DNA of 15,158 nucleotides from assembly GCA_027451785.1 (NCBI GenBank), contig DAIDIS010000212.1, positions 1 to 15,158 of the forward strand, given 5' to 3'. Below the pieces are notes generated by a model that had not been told where the DNA came from, searched no databases, and worked only from the letters and a program-made list of their open reading frames with translations. Below, piece by piece: positions 1 to 6,669 of this stretch. The DNA comes from Acidimicrobiales bacterium (GTDB lineage Bacteria; Actinomycetota; Acidimicrobiia; Acidimicrobiales; JAKAVM01). The translations under genes were made by a program, and so were the position numbers. Each line of letters starts with the position of its first letter. Position 1 is the first letter of the stretch.

Positions 1-102
1 ACATAGCGATGCGTAATCGTGCCGAAGCGATTCTCGATCACGGGGTTTCGCCCTTGCTGCGAACTCAACTTCTCTCGCCTATAAACAACTTCAACCAAGC
101 CC

Positions 103-132
103 TTGACTCTCCACTTGGTGGATACGTAAAGA
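103..132 (+). promoter_or_regulatory. Promoter and probable operator of the MerR gene
   Basis: A -35 box TTGACT (103-108) and a weak -10 TAAAGA (127-132) are separated by 18 bp, in the long-spacer range typical of MerR-controlled promoters. The spacer contains a perfect dyad TCCAC-TTG-GTGGA (110-122), the usual place for a MerR dimer site. The -10 ends 8 nt before the ATG at 141 and no Shine-Dalgarno is seen, so the transcript may be leaderless and autoregulated. This is read from the sequence; function is inferred. Confidence 0.5.
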
Positions 133-140
133 TCAAAGCA

Positions 141-1031
141 ATGTTGATTGGCCAACTCGCATCGAAGACCGGGCTGTCGGTGAGGACCCTTCGCTATTAC
201 GCTGACGCCGGGGTGCTTCCCGAAGAGGGGCGTAGTGAGGCCGGCTACCGCACATATGGAGCGAAGGCGGTTGCAAAGGCCAGGCTGGTTCGCGCTCTGC
301 GTGACTTAGGCGTAGGGCTCGATGACATTAAGCGTGTACTGGCTGATGAGCAGACGCTCGATGAAATTGCCCGGAGGCACGCCAAAGCCTTGGACGCCCA
401 AATCAGGATTCTACGGCTTAGAAGGTCGGTACTTCACCTGTTCATCGAATCAAAGAGTAGCAAGGAGCTCGAATTAATGACTGACATGGCCAGACTTTCA
501 AACGACGAAAGGCGAAAGATCGTAGACGATTACTTGGATGCGGTGTTCGGTGAAAGCCCGAACGGTGTTGCCGAACGGATGCGAATGGCGGCACCCGAGC
601 TTCCGGAAGACCCGACACCCGAACAGATCGCGGCATGGGTGGAGCTGGCAGAGCTATTGATGGATCCCGACTTTATCGAGTCGAGCCGGAAAATGGCCGA
701 CCGAGCTCAGTCCGAAGGCCCTCAACCTGATGCGGAACAGTTTGAAATGGGAAAGGCGGTTGGCGAGCTTGCGGGACCGGCGAATCGGGCCGGCATGGAT
801 CCTTCCTCCATCACTGCCTTGGAGATTGTTGAGCAAATCGAAGCGCTGGGCGCCCAGGATCCCGAAGACCGAAGCTCAGCGGCCGAGCGAATTGAAGCCT
901 TCACCGACCGCCGGGTTGCCCGGTATTGGAGGCTCGTAGGCATTGTCAACGGATGGCCGCCCAATCAAGCTCCAGACGACGTCGCCGACGCCTGGGAGTG
1001 GTATGCCAAAGCACTGCGATCGCACGCTTAG
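141..1031 (+). CDS. MerR-family transcriptional regulator
   Basis: This 296-residue protein starts with a textbook MerR DNA-binding domain: IGQLASKTGLSVRTLRYY, then GYRTYG and a second winged-helix segment, up to about residue 70. A coiled dimerisation helix follows (about 75-110). The frame is open back to position 9, but ATG 141 is chosen because MerR proteins begin directly with the IGxLA motif and a promoter lies just upstream. The C-terminal part (about 115-296) is acidic and helical, with no cysteine cluster, so a metal-sensing MerR is unlikely. Its ligand cannot be told from the sequence; a small-molecule or stress effector is possible. The stop codon lies within a strong hairpin. The nearest genes are transcribed convergently (cupredoxin) or lie upstream outside the window, so its targets other than itself are unknown. 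Confidence 0.9.
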   Translation: MLIGQLASKTGLSVRTLRYYADAGVLPEEGRSEAGYRTYGAKAVAKARLVRALRDLGVGLDDIKRVLADEQTLDEIARRHAKALDAQIRILRLRRSVLHLFIESKSSKELELMTDMARLSNDERRKIVDDYLDAVFGESPNGVAERMRMAAPELPEDPTPEQIAAWVELAELLMDPDFIESSRKMADRAQSEGPQPDAEQFEMGKAVGELAGPANRAGMDPSSITALEIVEQIEALGAQDPEDRSSAAERIEAFTDRRVARYWRLVGIVNGWPPNQAPDDVADAWEWYAKALRSHA

Positions 1032-1050
1032 CGTTTCCCGCTAAGCGTGC
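1022..1050. terminator. Strong hairpin between convergent genes
   Basis: A perfect 12-bp inverted repeat, GCACGCTTAGCG (1022-1033) and CGCTAAGCGTGC (1039-1050), flanks a 5-nt loop. It covers the stop codon of the MerR gene and lies 61 bp beyond the end of the convergent cupredoxin gene. No T-tract follows on either strand, so it is not a canonical intrinsic terminator. Position and stem strength still suggest transcription ending or mRNA 3'-end protection. Confidence 0.6.
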
Positions 1051-1111
1051 TGGGCTGATCGGCAAGAGGCTCGGCAGCGGGCTGGAGAAGCTCCCCGAAT
1101 AGACCGAAGGG

Positions 1112-1726
1112 TCAGCCTGTTACCTTCAATTCGGTGTACATGCCATCCGCATAGTGCCATGGCTGGTCACAGAGGATTTCGTATGCGCCCGCCTTCAGCG
1201 TAATCGTTACCCAACTTCTTGTTCCTGGGGATATCCCGTTGCCCGGACCCATACCGCATGATGTGGACGCCTCTCCTAGGCTGCCCGTTTCGTCAATCTT
1301 GCCATCGGCCCCGATCGCACGGGTGCCCAGTCCATCAGGCGTGAGGGGCATCACAAGCATCTCGTGGTTGAGGGCACCATAGTTGGTTGCAATGAAAGTG
1401 ACCTTGCCGGCTGGAACGGTCGAGGGGGTCGCGTTCAGGTGCAGCATTCCCATCCCAAGTCCGCCGTAATTGCCCATCATTCCTCCACCCGAGCCGCCCA
1501 TGGCTCCTGCATCATAGAGTCCAACTTCGACTACGCTCCCCACTGTCGAAGCCGGTTCACAGCTGCTGATTGTGCCGATGCTCGCGCCATTGTTGATACC
1601 TGGTGCCGAAAGGCGTAGCCCCCTTTGGTTCGCAACCACGAGGACGGTGAGCGAAGCCAACGCCGCGACGATCACCGCTGCAGCTACGAGTAGATTCCGT
1701 CTGATTGCGATTGGTTCGCGTGTCAT
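1112..1726 (-). CDS. Membrane-anchored cupredoxin, sulfocyanin-like blue-copper protein
   Basis: The 204-residue protein has one N-terminal membrane segment (about 11-32), probably an uncleaved signal anchor, and an extracytoplasmic cupredoxin domain (about 100-204). All four type-1 copper ligands are visible: His121 in NHEM, then Cys186, His191 and Met196 in C-D-Q-P-W-H-Y-A-D-G-M. The Cys-x4-His-x4-Met loop with an axial Met predicts a blue electron-transfer site. Cys56 and Cys157 are spare and could form a disulphide. A Gly/Met-rich stretch (about 75-95) precedes the domain. It probably carries electrons at the outer face of the membrane. Sulfocyanin is the closest family I recognise; a generic plastocyanin-like protein is the alternative. 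The start is firm: AGGAGG (1733-1738) lies 6 nt before the ATG. Its promoter region carries a degenerate CstR-type operator (1755-1770). Confidence 0.82.
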   Translation of the reverse strand: MTREPIAIRRNLLVAAAVIVAALASLTVLVVANQRGLRLSAPGINNGASIGTISSCEPASTVGSVVEVGLYDAGAMGGSGGGMMGNYGGLGMGMLHLNATPSTVPAGKVTFIATNYGALNHEMLVMPLTPDGLGTRAIGADGKIDETGSLGEASTSCGMGPGNGISPGTRSWVTITLKAGAYEILCDQPWHYADGMYTELKVTG

Positions 1727-1749
1727 TCCGTACCTCCTGGGGCCAGCCT

Positions 1750-1779
1750 ATTAGATACGGGGTGGGGTATCCAGGGGAA
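1750..1779 (-). promoter_or_regulatory. Cupredoxin promoter with degenerate CsoR/CstR-type operator
   Basis: On the minus strand a -10 TCTAAT (1755-1750, 5 of 6 to consensus) lies 18 bp from a weak -35 TTCCCC (1779-1774). The 16-mer ATACGGGGTGGGGTAT (plus strand, 1755-1770) overlaps the -10. It keeps the outer ATAC and the full TGGGGTAT half of the operators at 7047-7062 and 8193-8208 but differs at four central-left positions. Placement between -35 and -10 resembles the repressor's own promoter. Control of the cupredoxin by the CstR-like repressor, or by another CsoR-family protein elsewhere, is an inference. Confidence 0.4.
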
Positions 1780-1982
1780 TTGGTCCCTAGGGTGTTGGCC
1801 ACTTGGATGTTTTGAGTACCGTAATTGCCAACCCGATGGTTTATCGCCCCAAAGCAGCCTGGACGGGGCTATGAGCTGATCACCGATGCTCCACCCGTGG
1901 GCATCCGATTGGAAGAGGGCCGTACGCTCGCGATTCGTTAGTATCGCTCGCATGGAGAGAACTTCCGCAGGGGTCGCAGAGA

Positions 1983-2813
1983 ATGGCTGAAGAGCTTCAA
2001 CCTATTCGATCCTTCGAAGAATCAAGCGCCATCACGGACAAAGGCAATGGGGTATTCGCGGCAGAGATTGACGGTGCATGGACAATCCTTGGAAAGCCCA
2101 ACGGAGGATACCTGTTGGCGATTATGGCCAAGTGTGCTCAAGGGATCAGCACTCACGAGCACGTAATCGCGGCCAGCTCCCATTATTTGAGGCCACCAAG
2201 CTCCGGGGAAGTTACCGTCCTCACTGAAGTGCTGCGAGCGGGTCGCTCGGCGTCCCAGGTTCGGGCCAGCATGATTCAGGAGGGTAAGAACTGCGTGGAA
2301 GCGCTGTTCACCGTCTCGGATCTAAGTGAATCGGCAAAGCCCTTTTGGGAATCAGATTCAGCGGTTCCTGTTGTGGCGCCGTTCGAAGATTGCATCCCTC
2401 TGAAGATAGGCAAGAACGCAAATCCCGGCGTATCGTTGCTCCACCAGATAGACATCAGGATTGACCCTTCAACAGCGGGCTTTACCAGGGGGGAGTCTTC
2501 CGGTGTGGGCGAGCTGAAGGGTTGGCTTCAGCTCCCTAAGGACAAGGCATTCAACCCGGCATCGCTGCTTTTTGCTGTTGACGCTTTTCCACCTGCAACA
2601 TTCGACATCCAGCCTACCGGTTGGGTTCCTACCTTGGAGCTGACCGCATATGTGAGGGCACTACCCGAACCGGGACCCGTTAGGATCCTGCAAAGAGCGA
2701 ACGTAATCGATGCCGGGAGAGTCGACGAAGCCTGTTTCGTATGGGACTCTACGGGAAGAGTTGTGGCTCAGGGCACGCAGCTTGCCGCCATCAGGATACC
2801 CGCCGACATATAA
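1983..2813 (+). CDS. Acyl-CoA thioesterase family protein (TesB-like double hotdog)
   Basis: The 276-residue protein has two hotdog halves. The N-terminal half contains W-T-I-L-G-K-P-N-G-G-Y-L-L-A (about 33-46), the core-helix motif of this family. The C-terminal half has the FPPATF segment, then PTLELTAYVRALPEPGP and a terminal FVWDSTGRVVAQGTQLA strand pair. This matches the actinobacterial TesB-like (4HBT_3) thioesterases, which are thought to hydrolyse acyl-CoA thioesters in the cytoplasm; the natural substrate of most members is not established. The ATG at 1983 has only a weak ribosome site (AGAG just upstream). A TAGTAT -10-like hexamer lies at 1939-1944, with no good -35. It stands alone between the cupredoxin (divergent) and the exporter gene downstream, and I see no functional link to the sulfur genes. 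Confidence 0.8.
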   Translation: MAEELQPIRSFEESSAITDKGNGVFAAEIDGAWTILGKPNGGYLLAIMAKCAQGISTHEHVIAASSHYLRPPSSGEVTVLTEVLRAGRSASQVRASMIQEGKNCVEALFTVSDLSESAKPFWESDSAVPVVAPFEDCIPLKIGKNANPGVSLLHQIDIRIDPSTAGFTRGESSGVGELKGWLQLPKDKAFNPASLLFAVDAFPPATFDIQPTGWVPTLELTAYVRALPEPGPVRILQRANVIDAGRVDEACFVWDSTGRVVAQGTQLAAIRIPADI

Positions 2814-2873
2814 GGAATGCTTATAACCTTCTAAGGATTTCCCCTCTTCATCGTGGGGACACTCCACAGGAGA

Positions 2874-3920
2874 ATGGCATATGTGGAAGCTGCAGTTACC
2901 CGGAGAGGCACAAGAGCGACATTCGAGGCATCAGTAGGCCCCCTCGTTGGCGTGACTCTTGCAATTGGCGTCGCCTCGTCGGCGACCTTGGCGGGACACT
3001 TTCTGGGTTTCGTAGGGGCTCCGGTAGTGGCTATCTGTCTCGGGTTGCTGGTTGCGTCGTTATTTTCGATACCCAATGCTTGGGCACCGGGGATTGTATT
3101 CCTTTCAAAAAGGGTTCTTCAGGCTTCGGTCGTCCTATTTGGACTTGGGCTGTCATATCAGACCGTTGTGTCGATCGGCGGGCAATCGCTCCCTGTCCTT
3201 ATCGGTACGCTCGCAATCGTTCTCGGGGCGGGATGGTTGGGTGGCCGGATAACCGGAGTCGACGGCGATCTGAGGACATTGATCACGGTCGGGACGGCCA
3301 TATGCGGGGCATCCGCTATTGCAGCCACCGACTCGGTTATCGACGCCGACGACGCAGATGTGAGTTATTCGATAGCCACCATCTTCGTCTTCAACGTTGC
3401 CGCCGTCTTGGTATTCCCCTTTGTCGGCCATGCTCTTGGTTTGTCTCAACACGCATTCGGGCTTTGGTCGGGTACGGCTGTAAACGACTTGTCGTCAGTT
3501 GTTGCGGCGTCAAGCTCCTACGGGCATTCGGCCGCATCCTACGGTGTTGTGGTAAAGCTTGCGCGCACGCTTGCGATCATTCCGATCTCGATCTATCTGT
3601 CTACGTCAGTCCGGAAGCAGGCACCGCATGCCGGGCGGCGTGGTACTAGAGCAACCTTGAAGCTCTTCCCCATGTTTCTCCTCGCGTTCGTTGCAGCAGT
3701 GGGCCTGGACTCTGTAGGGCTGGTGCCAAGTGGAACTGAGCATATTTGGTCCGGCCTATCAACATGGTCGATTACGTTGGCTTTGGCAAGCATCGGACTT
3801 TCCGCCCGGATAAGCGAGATCAGAAAGACAGGATTACGTCCGATAGCCTTCGGGGCAGCTCTCTGGGTGATTGCCGCCGCCGGAAGTCTTGCCATCCAAG
3901 CCGGCACCGGGACACTCTAG
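2874..3920 (+). CDS. yeiH: YeiH/UPF0324-family membrane protein, putative sulfate/sulfite exporter
   Basis: A polytopic membrane protein of about 348 residues with roughly ten hydrophobic segments. The conserved family signature T-A-I-C-G-A-S-A-I-A-A lies at about 141-151, and the second half carries the GTAVNDLSSVVAASSSYG stretch also typical of the family. UPF0324 members are annotated as putative sulfate exporters, but transport is poorly tested. The start is ambiguous: the only good ribosome site, AGGAG (2868-2872), is 1 nt from ATG 2874 and 10 nt from GTG 2883, while GTG 2853 lies upstream of it. The gene meets the LysR gene tail to tail with an 8-bp gap; E. coli yeiH also has a LysR gene (yeiE) as neighbour. 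The start lies about 60 bp after the thioesterase stop, so read-through from that gene is possible. Confidence 0.85.
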   Translation: MAYVEAAVTRRGTRATFEASVGPLVGVTLAIGVASSATLAGHFLGFVGAPVVAICLGLLVASLFSIPNAWAPGIVFLSKRVLQASVVLFGLGLSYQTVVSIGGQSLPVLIGTLAIVLGAGWLGGRITGVDGDLRTLITVGTAICGASAIAATDSVIDADDADVSYSIATIFVFNVAAVLVFPFVGHALGLSQHAFGLWSGTAVNDLSSVVAASSSYGHSAASYGVVVKLARTLAIIPISIYLSTSVRKQAPHAGRRGTRATLKLFPMFLLAFVAAVGLDSVGLVPSGTEHIWSGLSTWSITLALASIGLSARISEIRKTGLRPIAFGAALWVIAAAGSLAIQAGTGTL

Positions 3921-3928
3921 GACTATAC

Positions 3929-4930
3929 TCAATTGACCTTGCGATCGTATTTGGAAGCGACTTCAGCCAAGAATGCGGCGGGCGGGGGTAACTTCTTCCC
4001 CTTGGCCCATACGGCATGGAAGTAGCGGCTCAAGTCAAGACCCTCGCAGGGGACAGCGCTGAGTAGCCCGGCGGAAATCTCGCCTGCGACAACCAGCTCC
4101 GACATGACTCCAGGACCGGCACCATTGATGACAGCCGACTTGATGGCCGTGGTCGAGCCCAATTCCATGGCCGGGGTCGGCGCAAGTCCGAAGGAGGCGA
4201 GTCCGTGTTCCAAAATATCTCTGGTTCCAGATCCAGGCTCTCTAAGGACGAGAGGCGTCATAGCCAACTCTTGGGGAGTCAACGCCCGTTTGCGTTTCGA
4301 CCAAGGGTGAACGCGGCCAACCAGCACCAGCAACTCATCTTCGATGAGCTTTTTCGAAGAGAGATGCCTAGGGGTTTGATAGCCCTCGACGAAGCCCAAG
4401 TCAGCGGAACCGGAATCGACGAGCTCGACGACCCTTCTCGTATTGCCCATTGTGAGGGAGGCCCGCGTTTCGGGGAACTCCAAAGCGAGACTGCTCAGCC
4501 AAGCTGGAATCAGGTATTCAGCAACAGTGAGACTGGCCGCAATCCGAAGCTCAGACCCACGTTCCGCTCGTAGGGCGGCAACTCCCCTCAAGAGTGAGTG
4601 CATCTCGTTCATCACCACTGCCGCCCATTGAGCCACCGCTGTGCCGGAAGGAGTAAGCGTCGCACCAGCCTTGGTTCGGTCGAGTAGGGGAACCTTGAAC
4701 ACGCTCTCAAGTGAACGCAGCCTCATGCTGGCGGCCGGTTGGGTCATGGCTCGGGATCTTGCCGCGGCGCTAATCGAACCAAGCTCGCCCACGCCCAAGA
4801 GCAAGTCCAACGAAATCAAGTCGGGAAGCGGGCCAAGCGGAGTATCCGAGCGAGTGCCGGGAAGTCCGCGCCCAGGTATGCCTGTCCGGACGCCAAATTC
4901 CGCGCCGGACTGGGTGTCGGGAGGATCCAT
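3929..4930 (-). CDS. LysR-family transcriptional regulator
   Basis: A 333-residue LysR regulator. The winged helix-turn-helix (about 38-97) reads LDLLLGVGELGSISAAARS, TQPAASMRLRSLE, LLDRTKAGATLTPSG. The effector domain follows (about 120-330), with the first-strand motif ELRIAASLTVAEYLIPAWLS and GSGTRDILEHGL, as in the CysL/CbbR/YeiE branch that often senses sulfur or carbon metabolites. The N-terminal tail before the HTH is about 40 residues longer than usual. The frame is open to TTG 4936, but ATG 4930 is preferred because a near-perfect -10 TATAAG (4944-4939) ends 8 nt before it and there is no Shine-Dalgarno, suggesting leaderless translation. By analogy with yeiE-yeiH it may control the neighbouring exporter. 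It is divergent from the thioredoxin operon and shares its 5' region. Confidence 0.88.
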   Translation of the reverse strand: MDPPDTQSGAEFGVRTGIPGRGLPGTRSDTPLGPLPDLISLDLLLGVGELGSISAAARSRAMTQPAASMRLRSLESVFKVPLLDRTKAGATLTPSGTAVAQWAAVVMNEMHSLLRGVAALRAERGSELRIAASLTVAEYLIPAWLSSLALEFPETRASLTMGNTRRVVELVDSGSADLGFVEGYQTPRHLSSKKLIEDELLVLVGRVHPWSKRKRALTPQELAMTPLVLREPGSGTRDILEHGLASFGLAPTPAMELGSTTAIKSAVINGAGPGVMSELVVAGEISAGLLSAVPCEGLDLSRYFHAVWAKGKKLPPPAAFLAEVASKYDRKVN

Positions 4931-4938
4931 AAGCAAAG

Positions 4939-4944
4939 CTTATA
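4939..4944 (-). promoter_or_regulatory. -10 element of the LysR gene, probably leaderless
   Basis: The minus strand reads TATAAG, 5 of 6 to the consensus, exactly 8 nt before ATG 4930. A start site placed the usual 6-9 nt after the -10 falls on or next to the start codon. No convincing -35 is seen 17 bp upstream. LysR regulators often activate divergent promoters, so this element may be part of a shared control region with the thioredoxin operon. Confidence 0.5.
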
Positions 4945-4999
4945 GTGCCGGTCAACGTAGGACGGTATGAAGGGGGCAGGGCCCCGAAGCCCTCAGGGA

Positions 5000-5015
5000 A
5001 TACCCTTGGGGGTAT
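5000..5015 (+). promoter_or_regulatory. CsoR/CstR-type operator before the thioredoxin operon
   Basis: The 16-mer ATACCCTTGGGGGTAT differs from the operator at 7047-7062 only at two central positions. It is a near-palindrome of the CsoR/CstR family type (ATACCC, short centre, GGGTAT). It lies 67 bp before the thioredoxin start, in the intergenic region shared with the divergent LysR gene. A TATTGT hexamer (5013-5018) overlapping its right end could be a -10. Binding by the repressor encoded at 6670-6939 is inferred from the near-identity of the sites. Confidence 0.75.
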
Positions 5016-5081
5016 TGTGGTTGAATTATTGCGAGGGCGTAAGCCGAGAGGGCATGCGCAGGCATCCGATAGGAGGGCAAA

Positions 5082-5465
5082 GTGGCAACTGTCGCATTGA
5101 GCAAGGACACTTTCGACGAGACGGTTTCCTCTAATGACGTGGTCTTGGTTGACTTCTGGGCCGGCTGGTGCGGACCGTGCAAGATGTTTGCCCCCGTTTA
5201 TGAGGAAGCTTCCGAAAAGCACTCGGACATTGTCTTCGCCAAAGTGGACACGGAAGCGGAGCAGGAGCTTGCCGCCGGCTTCAGGATCATGTCGATACCA
5301 ACCCTGATGGCATTCCGGGACAACATCCTTCTTTACTCGCAGCCCGGAGCACTGCCCCCCGCTGCGCTCGAAGAGTTGATCGGCAAAGTTAAAGACCTGG
5401 ATATGGACGATGTCAGGCGCAAGATCGACGAGCAGGTCAGCGCAGAGAACCAGACACAGAGCTAA
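5082..5465 (+). CDS. trxA: Thioredoxin
   Basis: A 127-residue thioredoxin fold with the classical redox site W29-C30-G31-P32-C33 and the cis-proline loop M-S-I-P73-T. It has no signal peptide, so it should act in the cytoplasm as a thiol-disulphide reductase. GTG 5082 is the start: AGGAGG (5071-5076) is 5 nt upstream and the frame fits the family length. The C-terminus carries an extra charged helix of about 20 residues (about 105-127) beyond the usual thioredoxin end. It is first in an operon with the DUF302 gene (20-nt gap) and the methyltransferase. A CstR-type operator in its upstream region suggests induction by reactive sulfur species; a likely job is reducing protein or low-molecular persulfides. 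The regulatory role is inference, while the enzyme family is certain. Confidence 0.95.
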   Translation: MATVALSKDTFDETVSSNDVVLVDFWAGWCGPCKMFAPVYEEASEKHSDIVFAKVDTEAEQELAAGFRIMSIPTLMAFRDNILLYSQPGALPPAALEELIGKVKDLDMDDVRRKIDEQVSAENQTQS

Positions 5466-5485
5466 AGGTCAATAGGAGAAGACAA

Positions 5486-5884
5486 ATGAAGGGCATTGAA
5501 GCAACTGTGGCACTGCCGATGGACAAAGCTGAGGAATTGGTGCGGGAGGCACTCTCGGGACAAGGGTTCGGAGTATTGACCGAAATCGACGTTTCGGCAA
5601 CCTTGAAAGCGAAGCTGGATATCGAGCGCAGCCCCCTTAAGATACTTGGAGCGTGTAATCCCAATTTCGCTCATAGGGCGTTACAGATTGACCCAAGTGT
5701 CTCGCTGGCGCTGCCCTGCAACGTGGTTCTTGAGCCGGATGGCGAGTCGGCTACACGAGTGGTCATTGCTGACCCGAGAGAACTCCTTGGTTCGTCCGGC
5801 GATCCCTCTTCGGAGCTGTCCGAACTGGGTCAAGAAGCTGCAGACATGCTTGAGAAGGTGGCGGACTCTCTTCGTTCCGCGTGA
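5486..5884 (+). CDS. DUF302-domain protein
   Basis: A 132-residue soluble protein matching the DUF302 family: an amphipathic N-terminal helix (PMDKAEELVREALSGQGFGV), then FGVLTEIDV, the LGACNPNFAHRAL motif (about 54-66) and ALPCNVVLEPDG (about 75-86). Two cysteines, Cys57 and Cys78, fall in the two conserved motifs and could be redox-active or carry sulfur. No biochemical function is established for the family, although it is often found with sulfur and metal genes. The ATG follows AGGAGA (5474-5479) at 6 nt. It is the middle gene of the thioredoxin operon, and the pairing suggests its cysteines could be a thioredoxin substrate; this is speculative. Its stop overlaps a GTG that opens an 18-codon frame running to the methyltransferase start. 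Confidence 0.85.
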   Translation: MKGIEATVALPMDKAEELVREALSGQGFGVLTEIDVSATLKAKLDIERSPLKILGACNPNFAHRALQIDPSVSLALPCNVVLEPDGESATRVVIADPRELLGSSGDPSSELSELGQEAADMLEKVADSLRSA

Positions 5885-5933
5885 TTGCCGAGGCCGGAGA
5901 GATGAGCCACATGAAGAAGTTGCAAGGAGAATC

Positions 5934-6572
5934 GTGAATTTGGATTTCGAGCACTCGAAGCCGAAGCATTCGGCAATTGCCGCGCAGTGGGATGAACGTT
6001 ATTCGGCTACCGAAAGAGTGTTCAGGATGGAGCCGGACGAGTCTCTTGTCGACCTAGTCTCGGCGATTAATCCCGGTTCCGCACTGGATCTAGGAGCGGG
6101 CGAGGGACGCAACAGCCTTTGGCTCGCAAGTCAGGGCTGGGTGGTTACGGCAGTGGACGCGTCATCTGTCGGCCTGTCTAAGCTCGAAGCCGATGCCAAG
6201 GCGAAAGGACTTACTGTCCGGAGCGAGGTAGGTGAGATCGGTGAATATCTCAACGCTTGCAAACAAAAAGACCAAAAGTTCGACCTAGTCATTCTCTGCT
6301 ATATCCATCCGGGTCCCGAAGAGCGCGAGGACTTGTTGCGCGGCGCTGCTTCGGTTGTGGGGGATGACGGGCACCTTTTGGTGGTGGGCCACCATCTCGA
6401 CTCGCTGGGTAAGTCGGGGCCACCACAAGCCGAGAGGTTATACGAGGACAAGCACATGGAGGTCGTCGCCTCCGACTTGGAAATAATCACCCTCCAGCGT
6501 CGGGGTGGCTCAAGCGATGTGGAAGATCACGGAACCGATATCGTTTTGTGGGCGAAACGCAAGGCAGGATAA
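5934..6572 (+). CDS. Class I SAM-dependent methyltransferase (TehB-like)
   Basis: A 212-residue cytoplasmic Rossmann methyltransferase. Motif I is L-D-L-G-A-G-E-G-R-N-S (51-61) and the acidic residue after strand 2, Asp75 in AVDASSVGL, should bind the SAM ribose. The N-terminal WDERYSATERVFRMEPDESL segment and the GEGRNSLWLA motif place it near the TehB/thiopurine-methyltransferase-like group, whose members methylate small S-, Se- or Te-nucleophiles. GTG 5934 is chosen because AAGGAGA (5924-5930) precedes it and the upstream open frame overlaps the DUF302 gene. It is the third gene of the thioredoxin operon under a CstR-type operator. Methylation of sulfide or a small thiol/persulfide as a detoxification step would fit, but an unrelated small-molecule substrate is equally possible from sequence alone. 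Confidence 0.85.
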   Translation: MNLDFEHSKPKHSAIAAQWDERYSATERVFRMEPDESLVDLVSAINPGSALDLGAGEGRNSLWLASQGWVVTAVDASSVGLSKLEADAKAKGLTVRSEVGEIGEYLNACKQKDQKFDLVILCYIHPGPEEREDLLRGAASVVGDDGHLLVVGHHLDSLGKSGPPQAERLYEDKHMEVVASDLEIITLQRRGGSSDVEDHGTDIVLWAKRKAG

Positions 6573-6669
6573 TCCGCCTACCGTCGCTAAAGTCAGACCA
6601 TCCTCCGAGAACGCTTAACTCAACGCAAGGGTCCGAGGGGCTAGCTATCGGAATCTGAACGCTCCGCTC

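Noticed and set aside
2047..2055. ATGGGGTAT half-site inside the thioesterase gene
   Set aside because: No matching ATACCC half is present at the right distance, and it lies in coding sequence.
3066..3085. ATACCC with a later GGGC inside the exporter gene
   Set aside because: The halves are too far apart and the right half is not GGGTAT.
2741..3649. Long plus-strand open frame of 302 codons
   Set aside because: It overlaps the thioesterase end and most of the exporter gene in another frame. The translation is rich in Arg, Cys and Gly with no domain, while the exporter frame is a clear membrane family.
4978..4993. Small hairpin AGGGC-N6-GCCCT upstream of the thioredoxin operon
   Set aside because: A five-pair stem without a T-tract is too weak to call a terminator or attenuator.
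5646..5933. N-terminal extension of the methyltransferase frame
   Set aside because: It overlaps the DUF302 gene in another frame and resembles no domain; a ribosome site marks GTG 5934.
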